Shown here: positions 1 to 8,941 of the stretch, piece after piece
Layout of the letters: the number at the start of each line of letters is the position of its first letter
How positions within the stretch are numbered: the first letter of the stretch is position 1
Origin: Toxorhynchites rutilus septentrionalis
Lineage: Eukaryota; Arthropoda; Insecta; Diptera; Culicidae
DNA length: 64,000 nt
Direction of reading: 5' to 3'
NCBI RefSeq assembly: GCF_029784135.1
Contig: NC_073744.1
Span: forward strand, 101,677,303 to 101,741,302
The notes under the pieces: generated by a model
The model's input: only the letters and a program-made list of their open reading frames with translations
Told to the model about the DNA's origin: nothing
Database searches by the model: none
Position numbers and translations under genes: made by a program

Positions 1-142
1 GCTTCCAAAGTTCCGCGGTTATGACGCTGCAGGAGGCTTATTCGAAGATACAAATTTGTGTGCTATCCACGCAAAACGCGTCACATCATGCCCAAGGACA
101 TTCAGCTGGCCCATCGAATCCAAGGAGAGGGTGCTATATTAG
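1..142 (+). pseudogene. Histone H3 pseudogene, C-terminal third
   Basis: The frame ending with LRFQSS, the LQEA region, then after a frameshift [15 protein letters not shown] and a PKDIQLA-like stretch, is the C-terminal part of canonical H3 (family length 136 aa). The copy is cut by the window start and carries a deletion of several codons after LQEA that shifts frame, so it cannot encode H3. It is followed 18 bases later by a histone-type 3' stem-loop. Three further H3 copies lie at 16914-17283, 17520-17889 and 18965-19332. Confidence 0.9.
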
Positions 143-159
143 CTTAGCATATAATCATC

Positions 160-175
160 GGCCCTTTTCAGGGCT
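160..175 (+). promoter_or_regulatory. Histone mRNA 3' stem-loop (H3 copy 1)
   Basis: GGCCCTTTTCAGGGCT matches the metazoan replication-dependent histone stem-loop: a six-pair stem (outer pair G-T) and a TTTC loop. It lies just after the H3 reading frame, where SLBP/U7-directed processing would occur in a live gene. Equivalent sites follow the other H3 copies at 16883-16898 (minus), 17907-17922 and 19351-19366. Confidence 0.88.
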
Positions 176-710
176 CCAAATTTGATGGATTAGAGTTTAG
201 AAAAGTTTTTTGCAGGCCAAACTGAAACGAGAATTTTCGTTTGGATGCCATACAGCATCGAGAAAATTCCGGAAAGATCTAATCGTTGCTGAAAAATAAT
301 CTGCCAGTTCCCTGGGAATTGAAGAATACATCCATGCGAAAGAGTTTATTTTAATGTTTTCTAATTATATGGCGAACACAGCGACCAAATACATTTGATT
401 TCGTAATTTTTCAATCAAGTGTAATTAGCTGGAAAGCTTCTGAAGATTATTCTTTCCCATCAGTAGGATATTTTCGTATCCAATATTGGATGCATAACAT
501 GAAAAACGGAAAATGTTTCGTATCGCGAAAATTATATAATTTTCAATCGATTATTGCTCAGTCGCCGAAATTTTCATACTCAGAGAGTTCATTCTCCTCT
601 AGTTTGCCTTCCAAATTGCCATCGTAAACCACACCTTCTCTCGATTCAATCACGCACGAAAAGCATACTGAAATGATATTCTGGTGGTGAAACCGATTCA
701 TTTTTCGTGA

Positions 711-868
711 GGCATCGTGCACAAATTACGTAACGCGATAAGGGGGGAGGGGGTAGATGTTGCGTTACTTTCTGCTTATTAGAGATAGGAAATTGCGTTA
801 CGAAAGGGGGGGGGGAGAGGCGGTTCAAAATTCGGATTTTTAGCGTTACGTAATTTGTGCACGACGCC
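711..868. mobile_element. MITE with 26-bp terminal inverted repeats
   Basis: The arms 711-736 and 843-868 are inverted repeats with one mismatch (core GCACAAATTACGTAACGC). The 158-bp element has a G-rich interior and no reading frame. A possible TGA target duplication flanks it. The same insertion is present in the second copy of this segment at 19902-20054, so it predates that duplication. Confidence 0.75.
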
Positions 869-998
869 TGAGGACATCGACAAGACAACATCGTTACTGA
901 ACGAGCTGAACGGCGAGGGATCGAGGGATTCATTACCTGGCCTGACCTGACCTGAAATGCAATCAGTTTGTTTTAACTGTGAGGGAGCGCAGAAAAGC

Positions 999-1038
999 CG
1001 ATGCTGATACTCTCGTGACCAAGAGAGTATCAGCATCG
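999..1038. repeat. Perfect 16-bp hairpin with 8-base loop
   Basis: Arms 999-1014 and 1023-1038 (CGATGCTGATACTCTC and its complement) surround the loop GTGACCAA. The hairpin is retained unchanged at 20185-20224 in the second copy of the H3-type segment. Confidence 0.85.
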
Positions 1039-1436
1039 AAATACGGTTCCTCGGGAAGACATAGAAGCAGCCGCCACACACACACATACACGCGCGCAAC
1101 TCTTTTCGTTTGCTGGTTATCGAGAGGAAACCTAGAAAGAAATGATCGTTGCTGAAAAATAATCTGCCAGTTCCCCTTGGAATTGAGAATTACATTCAAG
1201 CGAGTTTATTTTAATGTTTTCTATCCATATAATACTGCTACCACATACATTTGGTTTTGTGATTTGTCAATCAAGTGCAGTTAGCAGGAAAGCTTCTGAA
1301 GATTATTCTTCAGAACAAGGTTTTTTGTATCCAATATTGGATGCATAAAACCTTGAGTCTCCAACGTAACACTCTCGTTTTTGAAGTCACCCAAATATTT
1401 ATTTATTCATTCATTCAGGATGGATTTAGATTCAAC

Positions 1437-1514
1437 TTCAAACAAATGATCTCTAAATCAACGATAGTCCTACGTCGCCCTTGCGGTTATACCATAGATA
1501 TAACCCACTTCCTG
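1437..1514 (-). repeat. T4 terminus of H3-type element
   Basis: On the minus strand the tip reads CAGGAAGTGGGTTATATC, followed inward by GGTATAACCGCAAGGGTGACG and then TAGGACTATCG. Other copies: 20627-20702 (minus) and 46682-46757 (plus). In all three the base outside the tip belongs to a T/A run of at least five. Confidence 0.75.
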
Positions 1515-1603
1515 TTTTTTGGAAGGTTTAATGGCCCTGAAAAGCGCCTTGTTTTATGGAATGGTTCCAATTTAGAAAACTTAGTACTCGTGGTTTTGAA
1601 AAA
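1515..1603 (-). mobile_element. H2A-type element U, left fragment
   Basis: Contains the 3' region of H2A copy A on the minus strand, including the stem-loop at 1533-1548 (GGCGCTTTTCAGGGCC read on the minus strand). It stops in an A run at 1603 and resumes, in the same unit order, at 10960 (the next bases correspond to the AACCATTTCG stretch that follows in uninterrupted copies). The material between is inserted. Confidence 0.72.
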
Positions 1604-1735
1604 GACGGATGGGTAATGTCGAGGACATAACCGGAGAGACGTAGGACTACACCAAAGGGTGTCCATTATCCGAATATCATGGAGCACAGATCCCAGAATG
1701 ATCAACATTTCATGTACAAAATTACAGAAAAAAAA
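1604..1735 (+). mobile_element. Divergent T1-end fragment
   Basis: Starts GACGGATGGGTAATGTC directly after an A run, with the same order of motifs as T1 (ACATAACCGG, then GACGTAGGACTA). It diverges after about 60 bases and ends in an A run where element P' begins at 1736. No second end was identified, so it is a truncated or distinct subfamily copy. Confidence 0.6.
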
Positions 1736-1814
1736 GACGGGTGGGTAATGTCGGGGACATAACCGGAGTGACGTAGGACTATACAAAGGGGACAGCTTTT
1801 GTTAAATATATATT

Positions 1815-1830
1815 GACGTAGGACTACGTC
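1815..1830. repeat. T2/T3 tip: 16-mer GACGTAGGACTACGTC
   Basis: Near-palindrome with 7-bp arms and a central GA. Exact copies on either strand: 1815-1830, 4463-4478, 8296-8311, 10944-10959, 12831-12846, 15680-15695, 21046-21061, 48172-48187 and 49811-49826. Each is the outermost sequence of a histone-derived unit (T2 continues TAACCGG inward, T3 continues TTTC). It contains the half-site TGACGT when preceded by T, which resembles a CREB/ATF site; that role is inference. Confidence 0.9.
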
Positions 1831-2174
1831 TAACCGGAAGATATAGGGGGTGAAATGGAAATCTAGGCACTGAACAAGTAGGAAAAAATGCAAGATTTGG
1901 AACGCTTATAACTCGAGCATTTCTCAATAGATCGCAAAGGTTTTTGCATCAATTGATAGGAAATATATCTACGCATCTATCATAACGAATAACATTTCAT
2001 TTTTTCTTGAGATAAATAATTGAATAATTGTGAAATATCAACCATTGTCAAAATGCACTATGTGCCCAATTTTGATTGGTCCATTTTGTGCTCCTCAAAT
2101 CGTACCGACCAAAACGGGCAACCAGAGCAGCAGCGAAATATAATGAAGCACGATTGGAAAGGAAAAAGAAAAAA

Positions 2175-2253
2175 GACGGGTGGGTAATGTCAGGGACATA
2201 ACCGGAGTGACGTAGGACTATACAAAGGGGACAGCTTTTGTTAAATATATATT
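2175..2253 (+). repeat. T1 terminus of H2A-type element
   Basis: Motif order GACGGGTGGGTAATGTC, GACATAACCGGAG, TGACGTAGGACTATAC, AAAGGGGACAGC, then an AT-rich stretch. Tip positions of other copies: plus strand 1736, 13692, 56262 (and divergent 1604); minus strand 6424, 10599, 31438, 32331, 63290. Outside each tip lies an A run (T run on the other strand). Confidence 0.85.
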
Positions 2254-2562
2254 TTAAATATATTGTTTTATTTTCTTCTCCTACTTGAATACCTACCTAT
2301 CTACCTGAAAAATGGATTAGTTCACTGTTTACTCTTTATGAATATGTTGATGGTTCTGAACAGAACCTTTGGTGTTGTGTTTTTGTTATCACTCGATATT
2401 CCCACTCGCCACAGCTTTCACAGTTGGAAAATTTCTTCCTATCCAGCTTGTGACATGTTGTTCAGTAAATTACATTTAATGCGACGTGCCGGAGAAACAC
2501 TTTGCCACTCACTGAAACTAATTGTTGCCTTGATGAGCGCCGAACCGAAGCTGCTCTGTTCT

Positions 2563-2794
2563 TGATGCGGGTTTTATGATTGTCGTGAGCAGCTTTGCAA
2601 GCCAACTCGAGCACTCCGACGGCCGAAACTCTATAATCGCTGTTAGGTATACTGGTGCTCCGGCACCAATCCGTTCGGCCTAGTTACCCTTGCGGAGCAA
2701 TCAGTGAATGCGACCAACAGGAAACTGGAGACTTGCACGGTTCGAGTGAGACTTTGCCTTTCCCTTAACTTGTCCTCCTTTGTTACGTCCACGA
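2563..2794 (-). pseudogene. Histone H2A pseudogene, copy B of element Q
   Basis: The minus-strand translation gives [18 protein letters not shown], then the PVGRIH, LLRKGN, AER.GAGAPVYL blocks, and after a frameshift VLELA and a KTRI-like end. This is the N-terminal two thirds of canonical H2A (family length about 124-130 aa). In this copy type the start ATG is eroded, two codons are stops (after RIH and after KGN), and one base is missing before the VLELA block. The frame is unrecognisable as H2A after KTRI. TATAAAA at 2857-2863 lies upstream. Confidence 0.9.
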
Positions 2795-3023
2795 TGCCGA
2801 TGCCGTACAACTACACGGGTTGAAAGAAAATATGATATTTTTTTGGGGTCCGCGTGTTTTATACTCTAGCGGTACACACTCACAGGATAGAGACAAATCG
2901 GCAGACTCAGCCAGAGGGGCGAGTCCAACGAGACGAACGAATGAGCGTTAAAAGGGAGCGATGGCAAAAAAATACATTCATTACGATTTGTTCGCTCGTT
3001 GGATTCACATGCAGGCTAAAAAG

Positions 3024-3039
3024 GGTCCTTTTCAGGATC
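3024..3039 (+). promoter_or_regulatory. Histone-type 3' stem-loop without an identified gene
   Basis: GGTCCTTTTCAGGATC forms a complete six-pair stem (two G-T pairs not disrupting it) with a TTTC loop, followed 20-25 bases later by AAAGAG, as in a histone downstream element. It lies on the strand opposite to both H2A copies. Identical sites: 5511-5526 (minus), 7248-7263, 9735-9750 (minus), 11591-11606, 14594-14609, 48266-48281, 50590-50605, 62375-62390 (minus). Upstream lies a short conserved frame starting MAKKYIHYDLF that I could not assign. Confidence 0.8.
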
Positions 3040-3832
3040 ACAAAATTATCTTCAATCTAAAGAGTTTATTGTTTTGTTGTCACTCGATATCCCCATCTTG
3101 TTCGGCTAAACCTTTCTGTTTAGCGATTGCATTTGCCACTCGCCTCAGCTTTCACAGTTGGAAAATTTCTTCCCATCCAGCTTGTGACATATTTTACAAT
3201 AAATTACATTCAATGGCACGTCGCATTACCACCACTCAGTATCGGATTGGAGGTAATTTTAACCTGTAATTGAATATTTGCGAAGACAGTGGTACAGTGT
3301 CGGCATTCAATGTGGGGTCATAATTTGGACCCCGAACTCTATGTTTACAAAAATGTCCAACTAAATATGTCGCATTACAGGTCCGTCCAATTAGCTAAAT
3401 GTCGAGATAAGTGTAAATTACTGTACTTTCAATCTAGAAGCAATTTAAGAAATTCACATACTCAAACAAATGATCTCCTGGCAAACAAATTATGAAAAAA
3501 TCAATTTGTGTTTTATTATTATTTTGGATATTGTTTTAGAAAGCATTGAACAGTATTTCTTAAACTCTTTTTTGGAAGGTTTAATGGCCCTGAAAAGCGC
3601 CTTGTTTTATGGAATGGTTCCAATTTAGAAAACTTTGTACTCGTGGTTTTGAAAAAACCATTTCGAACGCCCTCGATGCCGCCTTGTTCTGGATTTGCCA
3701 CCAAAGCAGATTGATAAAAAAAAACATTTTTTCTTCTGCTACCAGCTGCCGTTTTGCGATTGCGTTTGCCACTTGCCACTCGCTGCAAATGCTAGTTGTC
3801 TTGATGTCCTCCGAATGTGTTCTGATCCGAAT

Positions 3833-3960
3833 GCAGTTTTTTTAATCGTCGCGAGCAGCTTTACCAGCTAACTCGATCACTTCGGCGGCCGAAACTAAAC
3901 ACGGTTCGAGCGGGATTTTGCCTTTCCCTTCACTTTTCCTCCTTTGCTATGTCCTGACAT
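3833..3960 (-). pseudogene. Histone H2A pseudogene, copy A of element Q
   Basis: Begins with an intact ATG at 3960 and [20 protein letters not shown], the H2A N-terminus. About 30 codons covering the loop-L1/alpha-1 region are deleted, and it resumes with AAEVIELAGKAARDD followed by a stop. Promoter elements precede it (4026-4219) and a stem-loop follows at 3586-3601. The region between the H2A block and the stem-loop (3602-3832) does not resemble the H2A C-terminus. Confidence 0.9.
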
Positions 3961-4025
3961 GGCTGCTTGTGTTGGTTTGTTGATGTGATGTGATGCGAAA
4001 CAATGTGGTGTACGGTTTGGATGAG

Positions 4026-4219
4026 AATGATCGTTACGGCAGCGGAGCGGGGATTTTTAAGCTGATTGGCTGGCTCGAGAATTACGCATGTGTGAGACTG
4101 CGACCAATGTTTCGTTCATTTTTTTCTTTTTCCTTTCCAATCGTGCTTCATTCTATTTCGCTGCTGCTCTGGTTGCCCGTTTTGGTCGGTACGATTTGAG
4201 GAGCACAAAATGGACCAAT
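4026..4219 (-). promoter_or_regulatory. H2A copy A promoter (CCAAT, TATA-like, initiator)
   Basis: Mirror image of the promoter at 8555-8748: two ATTGG boxes, a CCAAT box (degenerate in some copies), TTAAAAAT about 30 bases before a TCATT initiator, and a 5' UTR of about 70 bases to the H2A ATG. This spacing is that of an arthropod histone promoter. Other full copies: 12391-12587, 49373-49567 and 63791-63986 (all minus). Confidence 0.75.
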
Positions 4220-4619
4220 CAAAAATGGGCACATAGTGCATTTTGACAATGCTTGATATTTCACAATTATTCAATTATTTATCTCAAGAAAAATGAAATG
4301 TTATTCGTTATGATAGATGCGTAGATATATTTCCTATCAATTGATGCAAAAACCTTTGCGATCTATTGAGAAATGCTCGAGTTATAAGCGTTCCAAATCT
4401 TGCAATTTTTCCTACTTGTTCAGTGCCTAGATTTCCATTTCACCCCCTATATCTTCCGGTTAGACGTAGTCCTACGTCAAAAATGAACGAAACATTGGTC
4501 GCAGTCTCACACATGCGTAATTCTCGAGCCAGCCAGTCAGCTTAAAAATCCCCGCTCCGCTGCCGTAACGATCATTCTCATTCAAACCGTACACCACATC
4601 GGTTCTCATCACAACACAT

Positions 4620-4672
4620 CGAGTTAGCTGGCAAAGCTGCTCGCGACGATAAGAAAACCCGCATTCGGAACA
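4620..4672 (+). pseudogene. H2A copy A fragment of element P
   Basis: Only the block IELAGKAARDDKKTRI remains. The 5' UTR sequence is joined directly to it at AACACATC/GAGTTAGC, so the whole N-terminal half is deleted. The promoter upstream (4490-4600) is intact and the stem-loop follows at 4901-4916. Confidence 0.85.
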
Positions 4673-4900
4673 GAACACATTCGGTTCGGTGGACATTAAG
4701 ACAACAGGCAGTTGCAGCGAGTAGCGAATGCCAAACGCAATCGCAAAACGGCAGCTGGTAGCAGAAGAAAAAAGTTTGTTCTTTATACAATCTGCTTTGG
4801 TGGCAAATCCAGAACAAGGCGGCATCAAGGGCGTTCGAAATGGTTTTTTTCAAAACCACGAGTACTAAGTTTTCTAAATTGGAACCATTCCATAAAACAA

Positions 4901-4916
4901 GGCGCTTTTCAGGGCC
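4901..4916 (+). promoter_or_regulatory. H2A copy A histone 3' stem-loop
   Basis: GGCGCTTTTCAGGGCC: histone-type stem-loop with one stem mismatch (G opposite G), TTTC loop, followed by ATTAAACC and a purine-rich AAAAGAG. Same element in other copies: 1533-1548 (minus), 3586-3601 (minus), 7858-7873 (minus), 9173-9188, 11869-11884 (minus), 15185-15200 (minus), 48856-48871 (minus), 50071-50086 (minus), 61784-61799, and a degraded one at 51200-51215 (minus). Confidence 0.8.
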
Positions 4917-5762
4917 ATTAAACCTTCCAGAAAAGAGTTTAGGAAATACAGTTCAATGCTTTCTAAAACATTATGCAAAATAATAATAAAACACAAATTG
5001 ATTTTTTCATCATTTGTTTGCCAGGATCTGATCAGTATGTGAATTTGGTAGTTGTTCTGAGCTTATTGATAGTTGGGGACTTTCCTGATTATTCAATTTT
5101 CACCAATTCTTAAATTGTTTCCAGATTGAAAGTACAGTAATTTACAATTAGTTCGACATTTAGCAAATTGGACGGACATGTAATGCGACTTATTTAGTTG
5201 GACATTTTTGTAAACATAGAGATCCAAATTATGACCCCACATTGAAAGTCGACACTGTACCACTGTCATCGCAAATGTTCAATTACAGGTTAAAATCGTC
5301 TCCAATGCGACACTGAGTGGCGCGTCGGCACGTCGCATTGAATGTAATTTATAGTACAACATGTCACAAAGCTGGATGGGAAGAAATTTTCCAACTGTGA
5401 AAGCTGTGGCGAGTGGCAACAAATCGCTAAACAGGAAGGTTTAGCCGAACAATATGGGGATATCGAGTGATAACAAAGCAATAAACTCTTTAGATTGAAG
5501 ATAATTTTGTGATCCTGAAAAGGACCCTTTTTAGCCTGCATGTGAATCCAACGAGCGAACAAATCGTAATGAATGTATTTTTTTGCCATCGCTCCCTTTT
5601 AACGCTCATTCGTTCGTCTCGTTGGACTCGCCCCTCTGGCTAAGTCTGCCGATTTGTCTCTATGCTGTGAGTGTGTACCGCTAGAGTATAAAACACGCGG
5701 ACCCCAAAAAAATATCTTATTTTCTTTCAAACCGTAAACCCGTGTGGTTGTACGGCATCGGC

Positions 5763-5994
5763 ATCGTGGGCGTAACAAAGGAGGACAAGTTAAGGGAAAG
5801 GCAAAGTCTCACTCGAACCGTGCAGGTCTCCAGTTCCCTGTTGATCGCATTCACTGATTGCTCCGCAAGGGTAACTAGGCCGAACGGATTGGTGCCGGAG
5901 CACCAGTATACCTAACAGCGATTATAGAGTTTCGGCCGTCGGAGTGCTCGAGTTGGCTTGCAAAGCTGCTCACGACAATTAGAAAACCCACATC
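5763..5994 (+). pseudogene. Histone H2A pseudogene, copy B of element P
   Basis: Same block order as the copy at 2563-2794 ([35 protein letters not shown]), with stop codons after the RIH and KGN blocks and a one-base deletion before VLELA. Promoter TATAAAA at 5687-5693. The start codon is eroded to ATCG. Downstream frame to the T1 end is not histone-like. Confidence 0.9.
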
Positions 5995-6779
5995 AAGAAC
6001 AGAGCAGGTTCGGTTCGGCGCTCATCAAGGCAACAATTAATTTCAGTGAGTGGCAAAGTGTTTCTCCGGCACGTCGCATTAAATGTAATTTACTGAACAA
6101 CATGTCACAAGCTGGATGGGAAGAAATTACCAACTGTGAAAGCTGTGGCGAGTGGCAAACGCAATAGCTAAACAGGAAGGTTTAACCGAACAAGATGGGA
6201 ATATCGAGTGATAACAAAAACACAACACCAAAGGTTCTTTTCAGAACCATCAACATATTCATAAAGAGTAACAGTAAACTAATCCATTTTTCAGGTAGAT
6301 AGGTAGGTATTCACATAGCAGAAGAAAATAAAACAATATATTTAAAATATATATTTAACAAAAGCTGTCCCCTTTGTATAGTCCTACGTCACTCCGGTTA
6401 TGTCCCCGACATTACCCACCCGTCTTTTTTAAATATATTGTTTTATTTTCTTCTGCTATGTGAATACCTACCTATCTACCTGAAAAATGGATTAGTTTAC
6501 TGTTACTCTTTATGAATATGTTGATGGTTCTGAAAAGAACCTTTGGTGTTGTGTTTTTGTTATCACTCGATATTCCCATCTTGTTCGGTTAAACCTTCCT
6601 GTTTAGCTATTGCGTTTGCCACTCGCCACAGCTTTCACAGTTGGTAATTTCTTCCCATCCAGCTTGTGACATGTTGTTCAGTAAATTACATTTAATGCGA
6701 CGTGCCGGAGAAACACTTTGCCACTCACTGAAATTAATTGTTGCCTTGATGAGCGCCGAACCGAACCTGCTCTGTTCTT

Positions 6780-7011
6780 GATGTGGGTTTTCTAATTGTC
6801 GTGAGCAGCTTTGCAAGCCAACTCGAGCACTCCGACGGCCGAAACTCTATAATCGCTGTTAGGTATACTGGTGCTCCGGCACCAATCCGTTCGGCCTAGT
6901 TACCCTTGCGGAGCAATCAGTGAATGCGATCAACAGGGAACTGGAGACCTGCACGGTTCGAGTGAGACTTTGCCTTTCCCTTAACTTGTCCTCCTTTGTT
7001 ACGCCCACGAT
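6780..7011 (-). pseudogene. Histone H2A pseudogene, copy B of element P'
   Basis: Mirror image of 5763-5994 in the right palindrome arm, with the same stops and frameshift. TATA box at 7081-7087 on the minus strand. Confidence 0.9.
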
Positions 7012-8101
7012 GCCGATGCCGTACAACCACACGGGTTTACGGTTTGAAAGAAAATAAGATATTTTTTTGGGGTCCGCGTGTTTTATACTCTAGCGGTACA
7101 CACTCACAGCATAGAGACAAATCGGCAGACTTAGCCAGAGGGGCGAGTCCAACGAGACGAACGAATGAGCGTTAAAAGGGAGCGATGGCAAAAAAATACA
7201 TTCATTACGATTTGTTCGCTCGTTGGATTCACATGCAGGCTAAAAAGGGTCCTTTTCAGGATCACAAAATTATCTTCAATCTAAAGAGTTTATTGCTTTG
7301 TTATCACTCGATATCCCCATATTGTTCGGCTAAACCTTCCTGTTTAGCGATTTGTTGCCACTCGCCACAGCTTTCACAGTTGGAAAATTTCTTCCCATCC
7401 AGCTTTGTGACATGTTGTACTATAAATTACATTCAATGCGACGTGCCGACGCGCCACTCAGTGTCGCATTGGAGACGATTTTAACCTGTAATTGAACATT
7501 TGCGATGACAGTGGTACAGTGTCGACTTTCAATGTGGGGTCATAATTTGGATCTCTATGTTTACAAAAATGTCCAACTAAATAAGTCGCATTACATGTCC
7601 GTCCAATTTGCTAAATGTCGAACTAATTGTAAATTACTGTACTTTCAATCTGGAAACAATTTAAGAATTGGTGAAAATTGAATAATCAGGAAAGTCCCCA
7701 ACTATCAATAAGCTCAGAACAACTACCAAATTCACATACTGATCAGATCCTGGCAAACAAATGATGAAAAAATCAATTTGTGTTTTATTATTATTTTGCA
7801 TAATGTTTTAGAAAGCATTGAACTGTATTTCCTAAACTCTTTTCTGGAAGGTTTAATGGCCCTGAAAAGCGCCTTGTTTTATGGAATGGTTCCAATTTAG
7901 AAAACTTAGTACTCGTGGTTTTGAAAAAAACCATTTCGAACGCCCTTGATGCCGCCTTGTTCTGGATTTGCCACCAAAGCAGATTGTATAAAGAACAAAC
8001 TTTTTTCTTCTGCTACCAGCTGCCGTTTTGCGATTGCGTTTGGCATTCGCTACTCGCTGCAACTGCCTGTTGTCTTAATGTCCACCGAACCGAATGTGTT
8101 C

Positions 8102-8154
8102 TGTTCCGAATGCGGGTTTTCTTATCGTCGCGAGCAGCTTTGCCAGCTAACTCG
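8102..8154 (-). pseudogene. H2A copy A fragment of element P'
   Basis: Mirror image of 4620-4672: only the LAGKAARDDKKTRI block is left, joined to the 5' UTR. Stem-loop at 7858-7873 (minus). Confidence 0.85.
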
Positions 8155-8554
8155 ATGTGTTGTGATGAGAACCGATGTGGTGTACGGTTTGAATGAGAAT
8201 GATCGTTACGGCAGCGGAGCGGGGATTTTTAAGCTGACTGGCTGGCTCGAGAATTACGCATGTGTGAGACTGCGACCAATGTTTCGTTCATTTTTGACGT
8301 AGGACTACGTCTAACCGGAAGATATAGGGGGTGAAATGGAAATCTAGGCACTGAACAAGTAGGAAAAATTGCAAGATTTGGAACGCTTATAACTCGAGCA
8401 TTTCTCAATAGATCGCAAAGGTTTTTGCATCAATTGATAGGAAATATATCTACGCATCTATCATAACGAATAACATTTCATTTTTCTTGAGATAAATAAT
8501 TGAATAATTGTGAAATATCAAGCATTGTCAAAATGCACTATGTGCCCATTTTTG

Positions 8555-8748
8555 ATTGGTCCATTTTGTGCTCCTCAAATCGTACCGACCAAAACGGGCA
8601 ACCAGAGCAGCAGCGAAATAGAATGAAGCACGATTGGAAAGGAAAAAGAAAAAAATGAACGAAACATTGGTCGCAGTCTCACACATGCGTAATTCTCGAG
8701 CCAGCCAATCAGCTTAAAAATCCCCGCTCCGCTGCCGTAACGATCATT
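8555..8748 (+). promoter_or_regulatory. H2A copy A promoter of Q'
   Basis: ATTGG at 8555-8559 and 8633-8637, CCAAT at 8705-8709, TTAAAAAT at 8714-8721, and an initiator-like TCATT at 8744-8748. The intact ATG of H2A copy A is at 8814, giving a leader of about 70 bases. All core elements are intact although the coding region is broken. Confidence 0.75.
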
Positions 8749-8813
8749 CTCATCCAAACCGTACACCACATTGTTTCGCATCACATCACATCAACAAACC
8801 AACACAAGCAGCC

Positions 8814-8941
8814 ATGTCAGGACATAGCAAAGGAGGAAAAGTGAAGGGAAAGGCAAAATCCCGCTCGAACCGTGTTTAGTTTCGGCCGCCGAAGTGATCG
8901 AGTTAGCTGGTAAAGCTGCTCGCGACGATTAAAAAAACTGC
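8814..8941 (+). pseudogene. Histone H2A pseudogene, copy A of Q'
   Basis: Mirror image of 3833-3960: intact ATG and about 20 codons of the H2A N-terminal tail, an internal deletion, then AAEVIELAGKAARDD and a stop. Stem-loop at 9173-9188. Confidence 0.9.

Larger units (their letters stand above)
1..1514. mobile_element. H3-type histone-derived element, right part (T4 end)
   Basis: Partial element cut by the window start. It ends at a T4 terminus (CAGGAAGTGG on the minus strand, tip at 1514), after which the interrupted H2A-type unit starts in a T run. The whole stretch is repeated in direct orientation at 19192-20702 with few differences, so both are copies of one family. It holds an H3 3' part, a MITE, a perfect hairpin and two subunits of about 200-300 bp containing the palindrome core CCAATATTGG. 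No protein is encoded apart from the histone remnant. The T3 end lies outside the window. Confidence 0.75.
2175..4478 (+). mobile_element. H2A-type element Q, complete (2304 bp)
   Basis: Best single example of the family. Order from T1: T1 2175-2253; H2A copy B 2563-2794 (minus); B promoter TATA 2857-2863; opposite-strand stem-loop 3024-3039; copy-A stem-loop 3586-3601 (minus); H2A copy A 3833-3960 (minus); A promoter 4026-4219 (minus); T2 tip 4463-4478. Both H2A copies read from T2 towards T1. The ends share only GACG as a terminal inverted repeat, plus AACCGGA and GACGTAGGACTA placed subterminally. No replication gene is present. Confidence 0.8.
1813..6347 (+). repeat. Large palindrome 1, left arm (4535 bp)
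   Basis: Base i pairs with base 12774-i through to 10961. All frames and motifs I compared between the arms are identical, which suggests near-complete identity. The arm ends outside at a T2 tip and inside at TTTAAAA (6347). The 79-bp spacer 6348-6426 is mostly the T1 end of element P. Confidence 0.9.
1815..6424 (-). mobile_element. H2A-type element P (carrying Q)
   Basis: Read on the minus strand it starts with T1 at 6424 and ends with T2 at 1815. Without Q (2304 bp) its length is 2306 bp. Its promoter segment is split at GGAAAAAGAAAAAA (2174) and resumes at 4479 with AAAAATGAACG, which reconstitutes the sequence seen uninterrupted at 8640-8665. This shows that Q is an insertion in an A run, with a short A-run duplication. 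Confidence 0.78.
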
